Shown piece by piece: positions 52,003 through 63,367 of a DNA stretch of 64,000 nt; the stretch's first letter is position 1, and every line of letters begins with the position of its first letter. Source of the stretch: Deuterostichococcus epilithicus (Eukaryota; Chlorophyta; Trebouxiophyceae; Prasiolales; Stichococcaceae); contig JAVTLE010000005.1 of the NCBI GenBank assembly GCA_033439295.1, forward strand, positions 1,724,501 through 1,788,500, in the 5' to 3' direction. The translations under genes and the position numbers were made by a program. The notes beneath the pieces were generated by a model. The model worked only from the letters and a program-made list of their open reading frames with translations. It did no database searches and had not been told where the DNA came from.

Positions 52003-55000
52003 ATGCCCCCGGCGCCCTCTGCAGTCGTGGAGTCCCCGATGCAGCTGTCGCCGCCCAGCAGCCCCATGTCGCCGCCCGCCAGGCAGCACTCCCACAATGC
52101 GGCCTCCGGCACGCTGCCGCGCCCCGGCACCACGTCGCGCCTTCCTTCGCTGCGGCCGGGTCCGCAGGGCTCCGCCGGCGACTCCCCGCCGCCGTCTCGC
52201 GGCGGTCGCAGCCCAGGGTCGGCCGCAGCGCGCAGCCTGAACGCGCTGCTGCTGGGCACGGCCGCTAAGGGCGGCTCGGACGCGGAGACGGATGCGCAGC
52301 ATGACCCTGCGCCGCCATCGCCATGGCACCAGTGGCAGCAGCAGCAGCAGCGTCAGCAGTCGCGTGCTGACGCGCAGCACCCGGACGAGGCATTCGCCGT
52401 AGGATCGCTGGAGCTGGACCTGCGCGATGCGGCCGCCGTCCGCGCCGCCGCCGCCGAGCTGGCGGACCGCCACCTCGCCGAGAACCGGGCGGCGCAGCAG
52501 CGGCAGGCGGCCGAGCGCGGCCCGCCAGACGCCGCCAGGCAGCAGCAGCAGCACCACCACCACCAGCACAAGCACCACCTCCATCAGCAGCCGCAGCTGC
52601 AGTACCAGCAAATGGACGGCGCGCTGTACAAGCCGGCGGCGGTGGCGACGCACCCCCCAGCGCCCGACGCCCAGCAGCAGGAGAATGTCCTGGCGCTGAA
52701 GCTGACCGTGGTCTCGGGGCCCTCCACCGATGCCTCCTACGTCACCGCCAAGGACACGCGCCAGGTGCTGACCCCATGCATTCGTTGCGGTGTCGGCAAT
52801 GTTACAAGCACACGTGCGGTGTTCCGCCGCACTGGCTGTAACAGTGCAACTACCACGACGCAATCGTCGCCATGCTGCACAATTGGTCCTCCTTCTCCCA
52901 CGTTCCAGAGCCTGCATAGGATGGCATCTCCTACATGATTGTTGTGCCCGCAGGTTGTGGTCGGCAGGCTGGGCTCCAATGCGCTGACGGTGGATGACCC
53001 GGAGGTGTCCGGCACGCACCTCATCCTGCGCTGGCTGGAGCCCGAGGACGGCTCCCCCTGCTGCTGGCAGGTGCCGCCCCTTGGGCGACGTCCCATACGC
53101 CTCCTTGAAGCCACGCATCGCTGCACTGGCACATGCTCGACTCCATGTCCACGAACCTCAAGGCGCTAGCCTGCTCCTCGGGGCCGGTGTAGAGCTACTC
53201 ATCTTCTTCTGGGGCCAGCGATGTGCTGATGTGTAGCTGTCGCTCCGCAGGTCGCGGACGCAGGCAGCCTGAACGGCACGCTGCTGAACGGGACGCGGAT
53301 CAGCGTGCCGGGGCGCCGGCGCGGTGCCGCTTACCGCCTCAACAGCGATGACCTCCTGCAGCTGGGCACCTCCACAGCCATCAAGGTCTGATGTTGTTCA
53401 CTTTACCAACTGCCCTGCACTCGTGTTGTGCATGCCGGTGTCCCAATCCTGGGAGTCCGCGACAGACACTTGCCTGCCTGCTGGTGTTTCACCCACTCAA
53501 GGTGCGCCAAGCGCTGCACGGCGCGACGATGGGCAAGCGTTCGAGGCACAGGTGACACCTGATGGTGGCACCTGACACATGGGAATTGACGGGCGCAGGT
53601 GTCGTACCTACCGCGGGAGCTGCTGGAGCAGCAGGCGCCGCCGCCGCCCCGGCTGCGCACGCTGTCTGGCGTCAACGCGCCGCCGCCGCCCATCCAGCGC
53701 ACCCCCTCCCGAGACGGCATCCACCGCGCCCCTGCGCCCGCCGGGGTGCGTGCTGCAGCTGCTCAGCCCGCACCTATGCAGCACCGCATCTAGCAACCGG
53801 ACACATGCGATTCGCTCCCCTGTCATCTTCTCCATCAGTTTTGGCTGTGCAGGCATGGCACATGACGAGGGCTGCAAAGTTGTGCATCCACACCTTAGGT
53901 GTGCAGGAAGTGCTGTCTCGGCTTGCGCAGACGGGGCCGGCGCCGCTGGTGTCATGCGCCATCGAGCTGCCCGACCTGAAGATCACGGGGTATGCGCTGT
54001 CGTGCGTGGGGCGCGAGCACGAGCGCCGCTCGCAGGTGGCTCCGCCTCTCCAGCCCTGACCGTTTCTGCTGGTTTTGTTGTTCCTGCTTGTAACCTTGGC
54101 GCTTGCTTGCATCCTTGTCGCTGCTGACACAGATGAGCTGTGCATGCCCTTCCCTGTGGGGGCGGCCTGGTGGAGGAATGTATGATTTCTCACTTTATTT
54201 TGTGTCAAAGAACTCCCACTACTATTTCCGCACGCAGACGTGCGAGGACGTAATTCGCTGGGTGCCCGACCTGCTGCCGGGCGCGCCGATGCTGCAGCGC
54301 AGCAGCGGCAGCGCGCACCGCCGGCGCTCAGAGCGCGCTCTCATGCGCACCACCACCTGCGAGGCGTCGCCCGCGCTGCAGCAGTTCCTCGCGGTCTACG
54401 GCGGCGCCGCTGCGGGTGCGGCGGCAGTAGAAACCAAGCTCCGCAGTCTTTCCCCGCTGCAGTGGTGGCGCTGGCCAGGACATCGGCGCCGTGGCACGAG
54501 GGCTTCTGCCTAAACCTGCACGAGGCACCGGCTGCATGTCCTGCGGTGTAACAGCTGTGCCAGGTGTCCTCCAGACTGCAGCGCCGGCCCAGTCGGTGTA
54601 CTTGTCCAGCATGCTCCTGATGCTGCATATTGTAGCCGTCCAAGTCGGTGGGTTGACCCTCCCGATCTCTCGAATGCAGCAGAGGAGGCGCCCAGCTGGG
54701 GCGGCACGGCAAACGGCACGCCGGCGTCCAAGACTTCGGCGCAGACGGACAAGTGGTCGCCCTTCACGGAGCCTACGCCAGCTGCAGTTGCACTTGCAAT
54801 GGTGGACAGCCCGATAGCGACCACAGAGCCCGCCAGCAGCAGCCGGCCATCGCTGGACGACGGCGCGGTGGACTCATACCGCAACACAGGGCCTCACGCC
54901 GCCGCCGTGTTTGACGCGGCCCTGGAGGGCAGCATGGCGCGCCAGGCCTCCGGCGGCATGACCCGCCAGGGCTCCGGCAGCGGCCGCAGCGGCGGGCGGG

Positions 55001-56494
55001 AGGACTTTGGCGACGAGCAGCCGCTGGCGGCGCTCTTCTGCGTGTTTGACGGCCACTGCGGGCGGCTGGCGGCCGAGCAGGCGGCACAGCTGCTGCCGCG
55101 GGAGCTGACGGACCGCATCGACCCGCGCCAGCTGCTGCAGGTGACGCCTCCCCCAGTCGACACAGGGGCACTGTGCAGTGCACACACAGCCGCGCCATAC
55201 AATGTGGCTCTCCGTCCCCTCCTAAGCTCGAGGTGAAGCTGCATTTCCACGACCACCACCACGCAGCAGAGGCTTTCTGGCGTGGGATCCGCCAGCCAAT
55301 ACACCGTCCTCACAGCGCAACCTCACTGCGCAGCGGCACCCGCCCAACGCGGCGGTGTGGGAGCAGGCCTTCAGCGCAACGGACCAGGGTCTTGAGTGCG
55401 ACGACGGCTGCACCGCCACCGCGGCGCTGGCCTGGCTGGACGAGGGCGGCGCGCTCAACCTGCAGACCGCCAATGTGGGCGACTCGTCCGGCGTCTGGAT
55501 TGCCGCCGCGCCTGACGGCGGCCCGCCCCAGGTGCGGCGGCCTTGAAGCGCGCCCTGCCCATGGCCACACATGATTCGCGTGTTGCTGCGACGCCGGGAC
55601 ACAGTTCCGCTGCGTGGCAGACAATCACCTGGTGTCCTTCTCATCTTCCCCTTGTGGTCGAGAAGCACATCCCACCGTGTCCGCATTCACCAGCGCGCGG
55701 CCGGTCCTGTGCCGCGTGGGTGGTGATGTTAACGAGCGGCCGCAGGTGGACGTGCGCAGAATCACAATGGACTTACCGCCTTTGCCTGCGCCGCAGGTGA
55801 CGATGCTGACAAGCGACCACCGGTGGACGAGCGCGGAGGAGCGGGTGCGGCTGGCGAGCATGGGCATCCAGCTGGAGGGGCGCACCCGGCTGTACGGCCT
55901 CAACCTCTCCCGCTGCCTCGGCGACAAGTTCCTCAAGGTGCTACCTCTGCGCTGTCGTTACCCCCCCCCCACACCCCTCCTCCTCGCCTGCTGGGCAGCA
56001 TTGCACTGTGACGACCTTTGATCTTTCCTTTCTAGTTGCAGCCATTGCCTGTCCGCAACCAGCCCGGCGTTTGTGCTTGCCGCGCGCACGGTTTCGAGGC
56101 GGCACTCTGTCCACACTGACAACAACGGTCTAACTCTGCTCGCGGACCGGCACAGCAAACGTCCTGCTCCCACCTCCGTGCCTCCCATTTCCAACCTGCT
56201 GTTCCGAGGCTGACGGCCAGGAATGAGTGCACTGCACAGGACGAGGACCTGGGACTGTCGTGCCAGCCCAGCACCAGCGCCGTTGTGCAGCTCCCCCGCG
56301 GCTCTCCTGGCGGCGTGCTGGTGCTGGCCTCCGATGGGCTGTGGGACGTGACAGACGCTGCCGCCGTGGCGGAGGTCGCCATGCGCTTCCTGCCGGATGG
56401 ACCGCAGGCCGCCGCCGAGGCGCTGCTGCAGCTGGCGCACGCGCAGCGCAGCCGCGACGATGTCTCCGTGGTGCTGCTACACGTGCAGCCGTGA
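52003..56494 (+). CDS. FHA-domain protein phosphatase 2C
   Basis: Predicted Mg/Mn-dependent Ser/Thr phosphatase with a phosphothreonine-binding FHA domain. ATG 52003 is the first in an open frame; an earlier exon is possible. About 250 residues of Ser/Pro- and Gln/His-rich sequence precede the FHA domain, built from VVVGRLGSNALTVDDPEVSG-THLIL (52954-53070) and SLNGTLLNGTRISVPG with NSDDLLQLG (53252-53388). After a linker, PP2C motifs follow: EDVIRWVP (54245), LFCVFDGHCGRLAAEQAAQL (55035), GCTATAALAWLDEGG with ANVGDSSGVW (55410-55490), LSRCLGDKFLK (55905), and VLVLASDGLWDVTDAA to SRDDVSVVLLHVQP (56320-56494). The metal-binding aspartates of VFDGH, SDGLWD and RDD are present. DGHCG replaces the usual DGHGG. 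About 130 low-complexity residues sit between the first two PP2C motifs. Confidence 0.85.
52538..52611 (+). repeat. Gln/His-rich CAG/CAC tract
   Basis: A CAG/CAC/CAT codon run encodes about 24 residues, almost all Gln or His, upstream of the FHA domain. Confidence 0.85.
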
Positions 56495-57173
56495 GGTCGA
56501 AAGGCCTGGCGTGCGCTCCGCACGCACAGACAGTGGTGCCTGTGTGCCATGGCCCGCAGTTGCGCGGCTGCAGCGGCATCTGCGCCCAATGCCTCGGCAG
56601 CCAGGACGCAAGCCGCCTGCAGGCGCCAGCAGCGCTACGCAAACGTGTGCCACGTAGCATGCGAGGATGTCGCCGTCCCGAAATGGGCACATGCCCAGGA
56701 GCGCGCCAGCCTTTCGCACAAGTGACATAATGGACCAGGCCACACGGCAGTAAGCAATTGCGCACCACAAGCCGCAAATTGGGCACGATTGGAGTGGCCT
56801 GCTGCGTTGCGGGATAGTCAAGGGTCGTGCACATTAAGTCAAGACCAATGAATAGTGCACAGGCCTTTCAGCATCATGTTTTATGAAAGCACGCTGGGTC
56901 ATAGGCGGCGACGTCGTGCAGCTGTTGATCAGCTTGATCCCATGTACGTGTATGTTCATCTCAGGCAGGCTAGAGTCAGCGAGCGCAGTTTGTTATGGTT
57001 TATGGCGAGACTGCTGTAGGTCGACACTCCAGGCAGAGGCTAGGTCGTAGGCAAGGCTGGGACTTGCATCAGAAGTGGTGGATGTTGTTCAGTCAGCTTT
57101 GAAAGACAGCGATGCACCTCATGCCAACAGGCCGACCGGCCGTGAGCACACAATGCCGTGTGAGTCGCCGCCA
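56495..57173. other. Convergent intergenic region, FHA-PP2C and ARL2
   Basis: 679 bases between two 3' ends. No gene or repeat seen. It is less GC-rich than the coding DNA and presumably holds both 3' UTRs. Confidence 0.4.
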
Positions 57174-58365
57174 TCAAGTTAGCATGTAGATGCGTGAGCC
57201 GACGTCCCCCACGATCCAGTCAAAACCCTCCAGCAGGCCCTCGCTGCTGACGGCGCTGCAGCCCACGATGTGCCAGCTGCGCTTTGGCAGCATCGCCAGC
57301 CGCAGCTCCTGCGCAGTGCGCCAACCTGACGGTGAAAATCAACCTTCTTCCATTACTGCAAGCCCTACCAGCAGCCGAGCCCAGCAGAGTGCAGCCACGT
57401 TCGCTGCAGGGGCATGCTGCCGGCGGCACCCTGACTGAGGAGGTGCTTCTGTCGTCAGATGGCTGTCCGATCCACACCTCAGCAATGTGCTGCACAGGCA
57501 GCGCGCCAGCCAGGTCCTGCTTGTTGGCGAGAATGAGCAGCGACGCTCCCGCCAGCTTGTCCTCCAGCAGCAGCGCCGCCAGCTCCTGGGGCAGGGTTCA
57601 ATTCGTGTTGATTTGTATGGTGAGAGGCGTTGCGGCTGCTGCAAGTTTGTGTGTGTCAGTAGATGGTCTCCTCCGTCTGCAGCAGGTCTGTCCCTGCTGT
57701 GACGATGAGGGAGCCATGGGCGGCAACCCCACATGCGGCTTCCGCTGTGGCGCAGCTGTGCCATGCCGCGCACCACACACGCACAGAGAGACACACCTGG
57801 GCGCAGTCCTGCAGGCGGTGCACGTCGGCGGAGTCTACGACCCAGATGAGGCCATCGGTCGCCTCATAGTAGTTGCGCCAGTAGGAGCGGATCGTCTTCT
57901 GGCCGCCCACGTCCCAGATGTTCAGGCGGAACCTGTGGGTGCCAAACATTGGCCGATGTGGACATTCCATAGCTGCAGCGTCCTCTGTTCACCACTTAGC
58001 ATCTCAAGCATGGCAGCGTCGGCGGCTGGACGGTGTCAGCAAGTGCTGTGTATGCATGCAGAGCGTGCAGCTCACCCGTTGTACTCCATGGTCTTGATGT
58101 TGAACCCCAGGGTGGGGCTGACTGTGCTGATGTCTTCGCCATTGATGCGTTTCACGATCGTCGTCTTGCCCGCATTGTCGAGGCCGCTGCGCCGTGCAGC
58201 AAGCTTTCAGGTCCATCTGAGGATGAACCAGGTGTTCATCATGCTTTACATCTCGTTATTACATGACGGCAAGGCCGTGCAAATCCAGGTGCATGCTTAC
58301 ACCATGAGCAGGCGCATCTCCTTCTCCTTGCGCTTGGCCTTCCCGATGATTGTGAGCAGGCCCAT
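57174..58365 (-). CDS. ARL2: ADP-ribosylation factor-like GTPase ARL2
   Basis: Small GTPase that works with tubulin cofactors and BART/PDE6D-type effectors in microtubule assembly and lipidated-cargo release. Five exons join in phase: 58365-58301, 58186-58076, 57932-57797, 57585-57478 and 57308-57174, giving exactly 184 residues, the length of ARL2. Motifs: N-terminus [19 protein letters not shown]-loop GLDNAGKTT; switch I Thr in [10 protein letters not shown]; switch [26 protein letters not shown]; guanine-specificity [14 protein letters not shown]-terminus [17 protein letters not shown]. Near-identity to ARL2 in [16 protein letters not shown] and LEGFDW separates it from ARF1 and ARL3. It diverges from the next gene, so the 589-base gap is probably a shared promoter region. 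Confidence 0.96.
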
Positions 58366-58954
58366 GCTGTGCCGCCGGCATCCGCATCAGCTATCAGCCG
58401 CCTTGATTGCTGTGATCTCCTGCCCAGTTGGCATGTGCGTTTGCAAGTTGAAAACGAAACGCAGCTTGTGCGAACTTTCGAAAATTGAACAGCTGAACGA
58501 CTTCCTGCGATGTCCTCGACGTCTCGAGATGGTGCAGCTTCGACGATCTTTGCAGATGCGAGTTGGAAGAAAACGGTGTGTCGTCGACATGCACATCCGC
58601 TGTGAAGGCGCGGGCGATCGCCAGCTAAGCAAGACCCGAGATTTCACAATTTGCATGTTCGTGAGGTGCAGCTTCTGCACACTGGCGCGTTTGCACGTTT
58701 GATGATCTGGGTACTTTATCAGGCAACTTTGTGTCAGCTAAGTACCGGTTTGGCTGCGCCAAAATCGCCAGCCGCTTCCGTCATACGTGTGCAACTCACA
58801 GTCAGGTGCAACAGCAATCAGGGAGCACATCGGCCGCAGGACTGCGCTCGCGTCACGTGCACTAACCCTTGAAGATGTTGCACACCTCCTCGCTAGGTGA
58901 GTTTCGTGCTGCAGCGTATATTGAGCTTGTTGTGCCGGTGGCTGCCTTTTGTCA
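58366..58954. promoter_or_regulatory. Divergent intergenic region upstream of ARL2
   Basis: 589 bases between the ARL2 start and the start of the next rightward gene. It is relatively AT-rich, with short open frames only. No named motif identified. Confidence 0.4.
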
Positions 58955-60202
58955 ATGGCCACTGTGCAGTTGATCTTGACAAGACGATCTGTGCTTTCCT
59001 ACGACTTGCACAGGATCGACAGCAGGCCAGTGCAGGCGCCTGGTACAGCCTGTCCTGCTGCAGCGGCGTCCGCGTGCGCACCGGCCACGCGCCCAGCCAA
59101 GAGTTTGTGCAAGCAAAGAAAAGACACACGCAGCACAGGTAGATCACTTGGCACTGTGTGGTCTCTCGTCCCGCAGACAGGATTTGCTTGGCGAGACGGA
59201 TGGCGCATCCGATGCCGGCGACAGTGACGTTTCTGCCCCATTGGTGAACAGTACATTGCCGACATTGCCGCTGTCGTGCAGGACGCCATCAAGAAGGCGC
59301 GCACGGAGCAGCTGCAGGCCACGGACCTGCTGGCGCGGCTGCTGCAGGCGCCCCAGGCGCAGGCGGTTGCGGCGGAGCATTTAGACTCCCTGACGGAGGA
59401 ATTCTTCATGATGAGCAGCACCTATCTTGAGATGGTGCGTTCGAGATTCCACTATTTATCTTAAACAGCATGGCGGGTATACCACATTGAGCTGGATAAC
59501 GGCAGCTGGCAGCCAGGTTGTGGCTATGAGACGGAGCACAGCTCTGGGCGTCCCTGTAAGCACACTCCAGGAGCTGGCGTTGCACAGCGTGACATGCTGC
59601 TGCCAATGCCGAACATGGTCAGGCACGGAAGGAAGGGAACGCAGACGTCACGGCCAAGTTGGAGCAGGTGCTCAAGGTAGCAATGGACGAGAAGCAGAAG
59701 ACGCTGCGACCAGAGATCCAGCTGCTCAATCAGCTGCTGGCCTGCAACACGCCTGCAGAGCGGAAACAGGTACAGCGTGATGCAGTCTTTCAGTCTGTTG
59801 CCGGGCTTGGTGGGTGGAGGGCGTCGCTGCCTTGAAGTGCGTCAGATGATCAATGCATTGACCGAAGATTGGTTGGCCAACCGCCTCTGCGCTGCACGAT
59901 GACCTTGTGCATGTGCTCTTGCAGGTGTTCGCAGCTCCCGACACACCGGAGCGATTGACGATGAATCAGCGATACTTCTTCACGAATTTATTAGACCGCA
60001 TGATCAAAGGTGAGTCTGTTTGTGCGCGGTTTCCATGATGCAGCATCTTTGCAGTCATCAAGCATACAGAGAGACTCATGCATCCACTTTGAAAATTGCA
60101 GATGTGGGCCAGCAGAAGTCAAGTGAGAAGCAGCTGGAGCTCTCGAAAAGGCTGCACCAGCTGAAGGCGGAGGCAGAGCAAGTCGTGGCTCGGACAGCGT
60201 GA
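58955..60202 (+). CDS. Unidentified, probably plastid-targeted helical protein
   Basis: Not recognised. ATG 58955 opens MATVQLILTRRSVLSYDLHR followed by an Ala/Arg/Lys/Ser-rich, acid-poor stretch up to a donor near 59138, typical of a chloroplast transit peptide. The body is helical and charged. QYIADIAAVVQDAIKKARTE and LLARLLQAPQAQAVAAEHLD lie at about 59249-59430. VTAKLEQVLKVAMDEKQKTL with RPEIQLLNQLLACNTPAERK follows at about 59640-59769. Then come ERLTMNQRYFFTNLLDRMIK (about 59926-60010) and a coiled-coil-like tail (SEKQLELSKRLHQLKAEAEQ) ending at TGA 60200-60202. The splice between the leader and the exon containing 59249 is not resolved, because a stop lies in frame just upstream of the body. 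No catalytic motif is visible. Plastid localisation is inferred from the leader only. Confidence 0.6.
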
Positions 60203-61006
60203 TTCAGCGCCGAAACGGGATATTCTGTACACCGCTGCCATTGTTGACTGATCGGTTGCAGCTGTGACTGCTCTATTCAATTCTGAGATGGACGGTTTCT
60301 GTTGTGCTGCTGTGATGCCAAGTGCAAAGGACCGTCATGGCGGCACGCTCTTAAATTCAGAGTGCATCGAGCACAACGCCCGTAGTTATGTTCTGCACAC
60401 GAGAAGCACCTCTCGGAGCCTGCCAGGGACTGCAGCAGCTGTAAAGCAGCGGTCTGGAGCGTGCATCTTGTCGAAACAGCATGACCAGCATGACATCATC
60501 ATGTGCTCGTAGCATTGAGTGCCCTGCTCAGCAATTGCACTCGCGCTGTAGTGCTGCTGCGTATGTATCGAATTTCAGAGCACAAGGCGACTATAGTTAA
60601 ATGAACAATCGTTGGCCAACGCATAGTTCCTCGGTCAGAGATCTGACGTGATTCATGTCTCGTTGAGGTCGCCTCTGCAGATCGCAGAGCGGATCTAGGA
60701 CTCTGTGCTGTAGGACCAGAACACCAATTGATACCAGTCCACCAATTTTTACCAGTCCACGTACAGTCTGTGGACGTCCGTCGTCTAGACATGGACTGAG
60801 CAGCGCACCAGAGAGAGGTGCAGCTGAGGCCAGACACTCGCGACGGGACGCGAACCAGACTTGTCTTGAGTCACCATTTGCGGCTCAGGCTCGTTGCTCC
60901 TGTCGATGAGTGACGGGCTGCGTGCCACATTACATCCGCTATACAGCCGCATCCACAGCAGGTGCCGCAGTCAGTCGAACGGACCTCTGACCAGCCGAGG
61001 ACCGCC
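60203..61006. other. Intergenic region upstream of the DHHC gene
   Basis: About 800 bases with the 3' UTR of the helical protein and the promoter of the DHHC gene. No gene recognised. It contains an 18-bp tandem duplication at 60723-60758 and a short inverted repeat GTCCAC/GTGGAC just after it. Confidence 0.4.
60723..60758. repeat. 18-bp tandem duplication
   Basis: ACCAATTGATACCAGTCC is followed directly by ACCAATTTTTACCAGTCC (16 of 18 identical). The inverted repeat GTCCAC...GTGGAC starts in the second unit. Confidence 0.75.
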
Positions 61007-62943
61007 ATGGCGGGCTGGGACGCGTTTCAATTCCTCGTGTGCCTCAAACACCTGGGCAAGATCATGTATGGCGTGGTGCTGGCGGTCGTGGGCGTCTCCT
61101 GGTACGCTGTCTGCTGGAGCAGCGGCCCACCCATCGCACGGGGCGGCCTCGCAGGGCTGCTCAGCCTCGGCGGCGTGCTACTCTTCAACTTCCTGGTGAA
61201 GGCTCCGACTTGGCACATGCGCATGTGCCTGCAGCGCAGCCGCCCGCAAGCCACTGTGTCTAGCTAAGCTAAGTTGAGCCAGCATTCAGGGGCCGTGCTG
61301 ACGCTGGCACCGGGACCTAGCAAATCGACTACTATGCCGCAATGCTTCGCAGATCGGAATGCTGCTGTGGAGCTACTTCGCTTGCAGCCTCATCGTGCCG
61401 GGCTACGTGCCGCCTCACTGGTCGCCCTTTTCCAACCCAGAGGTGAAGGGCTGCTGTGTACCCGCCCAGGCTCCAGCCACAGGCGCCGCAACTGTCCCTC
61501 ACAGCCACACGGACGCCCGCACGGCGGTCTGACCGCAGGTCAGCATTCGCCAAGTCTCCGGGCGATTGACTCGCAGATTGCCCAAGCGGAGCAGCGGCGC
61601 ATGGCGTACGGCTGCTCCCAGGGGTCGGACAGGGCGGACGTGCGGCGGCCGCGCTTCTGCAGGAAGTGCCAGGTCCGCGAAGGAAGGAGCGTGCTGAGGC
61701 TCTGCTGCTTCGTGGCAGCTGGCTTGTTCGTGTGACCTTGCACTCCGACGATGCTGCCTGGTCTGCCTGGTCAGATGGCATGGCACTTGGGTCACGCACT
61801 CAAGAACTCTGCCGGCATACTGAGCCCCTGGCTGGTGTGGCCGCAGGAGTGGAAGCCAGAGCGTGCACACCACTGCTCCATGACCGGGCGGTGTGTCCTG
61901 CGAATGGTGCGAGCCCCACGATTACTTGCCGGAGCCCAAACACACCACGCATGCACGGATTCACGACCGCGGGGTTCCCTCACATGTGTCTCTCACAGAT
62001 TCTGTCATATAATGCAGGACCATTATTGCTTGTGGGTTTTGAACACCGTGGGGCTGCTCAACTACAAGGCCTTCCTGCTGTTTCTGGGGTACACCGCCCT
62101 GGCTGCACTGCTCGCGACGGGCCTGCTGCTGCGCTCCTTCATCGCCTTCTTCGCAGAGGGCGACATTGAGGACGTCGCCAGGTCAGCAAGGCTGTCTTGC
62201 TGTTCGTGCAATCGTTCCGATTCGATTCCAGACCCAAGCACAATGGCGCCTTTCTGCCAGTCGTTGTCACTGGTACGGGAGGGGGCGCAGTCCGACTGCT
62301 GCGTCAGTTGATGTCGAGCAGTGTCGGAAAGGCTCTGAAGCATCCATGCCTGTGCAGGGCCATCATCTTGTTCGTGGCTTTTGTTTTGGACGCGGCGTTC
62401 TCCCTCAGCCTGTGCGGCTTCCTGATCATGCACGGCCGCATGGTAGCACAGGTGCCATAATTTCGCTATTCTTTCGCATTATATTCAGCCATGTCTGAGT
62501 AATTGCACGTTGTTCAAAATTTCTGGGCCATCTGTTTTGTCACGCCGGATGGACGCTCTGGAACTTTGAAACGCCGCGTGTGTTCGATCAGAATCGCACG
62601 ACAATTGAGGCGTTCGAGAAGGTGTTCGTGTCACCCTGGCCATATGACAAAGGCTGGCGGCGAAACTTCGAGGAGGTGCACCTGCTCAGATTGTAATGTA
62701 TCGAGCCTCGCTGGGTGCGGAGGCAGAACATGACTTTGCGGCGCAGATCTCAGCTCCCCGGCCGCAACCCACCCGCCGCTGCGCTTGATGACGTGCCCGG
62801 TGCCCGTGCAGGTTTTTGGCGTGGACCGGCGAAGGTGGTGGCTGCCAACACATACGAAGCAGCAGACGCAGCTCATGCTGGATCAGGCATTGTCTCCAGT
62901 TGACGTGGAGGAGCAGCACTTGCAGCCCATGGGTCAGCAATGA
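61007..62943 (+). CDS. DHHC-family protein with degenerate zinc-finger (DHYC)
   Basis: Related to protein S-acyltransferases, which palmitoylate cysteines of membrane proteins at endomembranes. Exons: 61007-61265 region (two hydrophobic segments: MYGVVLAVVGVSWYAVCW, LLSLGGVLLFNFLV); about 61348-61440 (GYVPPHWSPFSNPE); 61542-61668 (FCRKCQ); 61847-61908 (EWKPERAHHCSMTGRCVLRM); 62016-62180 (DHYCLWVLNTVGLLNYKAFL plus membrane segments); 62361-62451; about 62595-62674 (NRTTIEAFEK, the TTxE motif, and PYDKGWRRNF of the PaCCT type); and about 62812-62943. The core is DHYC rather than DHHC, the third Cys of the HHCSxC pattern is Thr, and NCVG is NTVG. The Cys nucleophile remains. It may be an atypical enzyme or a pseudoenzyme. 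Confidence 0.85.
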
Positions 62944-62960
62944 GTTGCATGGGTCAGCAA
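62928..62960 (+). repeat. 20-bp tandem duplication across the stop codon
   Basis: CATGGGTCAGCAA at 62928-62940 recurs exactly at 62948-62960, with the TGA stop of the DHHC gene between the copies. Confidence 0.8.
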
Positions 62961-63367
62961 CGATAGTTGCCCCGCCGACTGTGGAACTGGTTGCTGACGA
63001 AGGAGAAGGTTTCTGATTGTTTCATGCTGTGTATATACATGGTGAAAAGCAGGCTTTGACTGAACAAGATTACCGAAGTCATTGCTACGTGTAGAATTAG
63101 CTCACAAACTCAGATCAGAGTAATGACGGCTGGCTGGTCAGACAGCCCAGCAGTTTGCCGCCATAACATTTCAGGTGTCCCGTTTCTTCAAGAGACGCTT
63201 CTAGTCCTACACAAGTTCCTCTGAATAAAAGGATGGAGAAAATTGGCGGTACCTAAGTTTCGTCTGTCGCTCGCTACACTGACACTGACCTTTCGTCACC
63301 AAGCCGACGGGACCGCCGCTGCTGCATTGCAACCTCGGAAGCCTCACAAAGTCTTGCGTCGTCACGC
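62944..63367. other. Convergent intergenic region, DHHC gene and isoamylase
   Basis: 424 relatively AT-rich bases with the 3' UTRs of both genes. No frame or element of note apart from the duplication at its left end. Confidence 0.4.
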
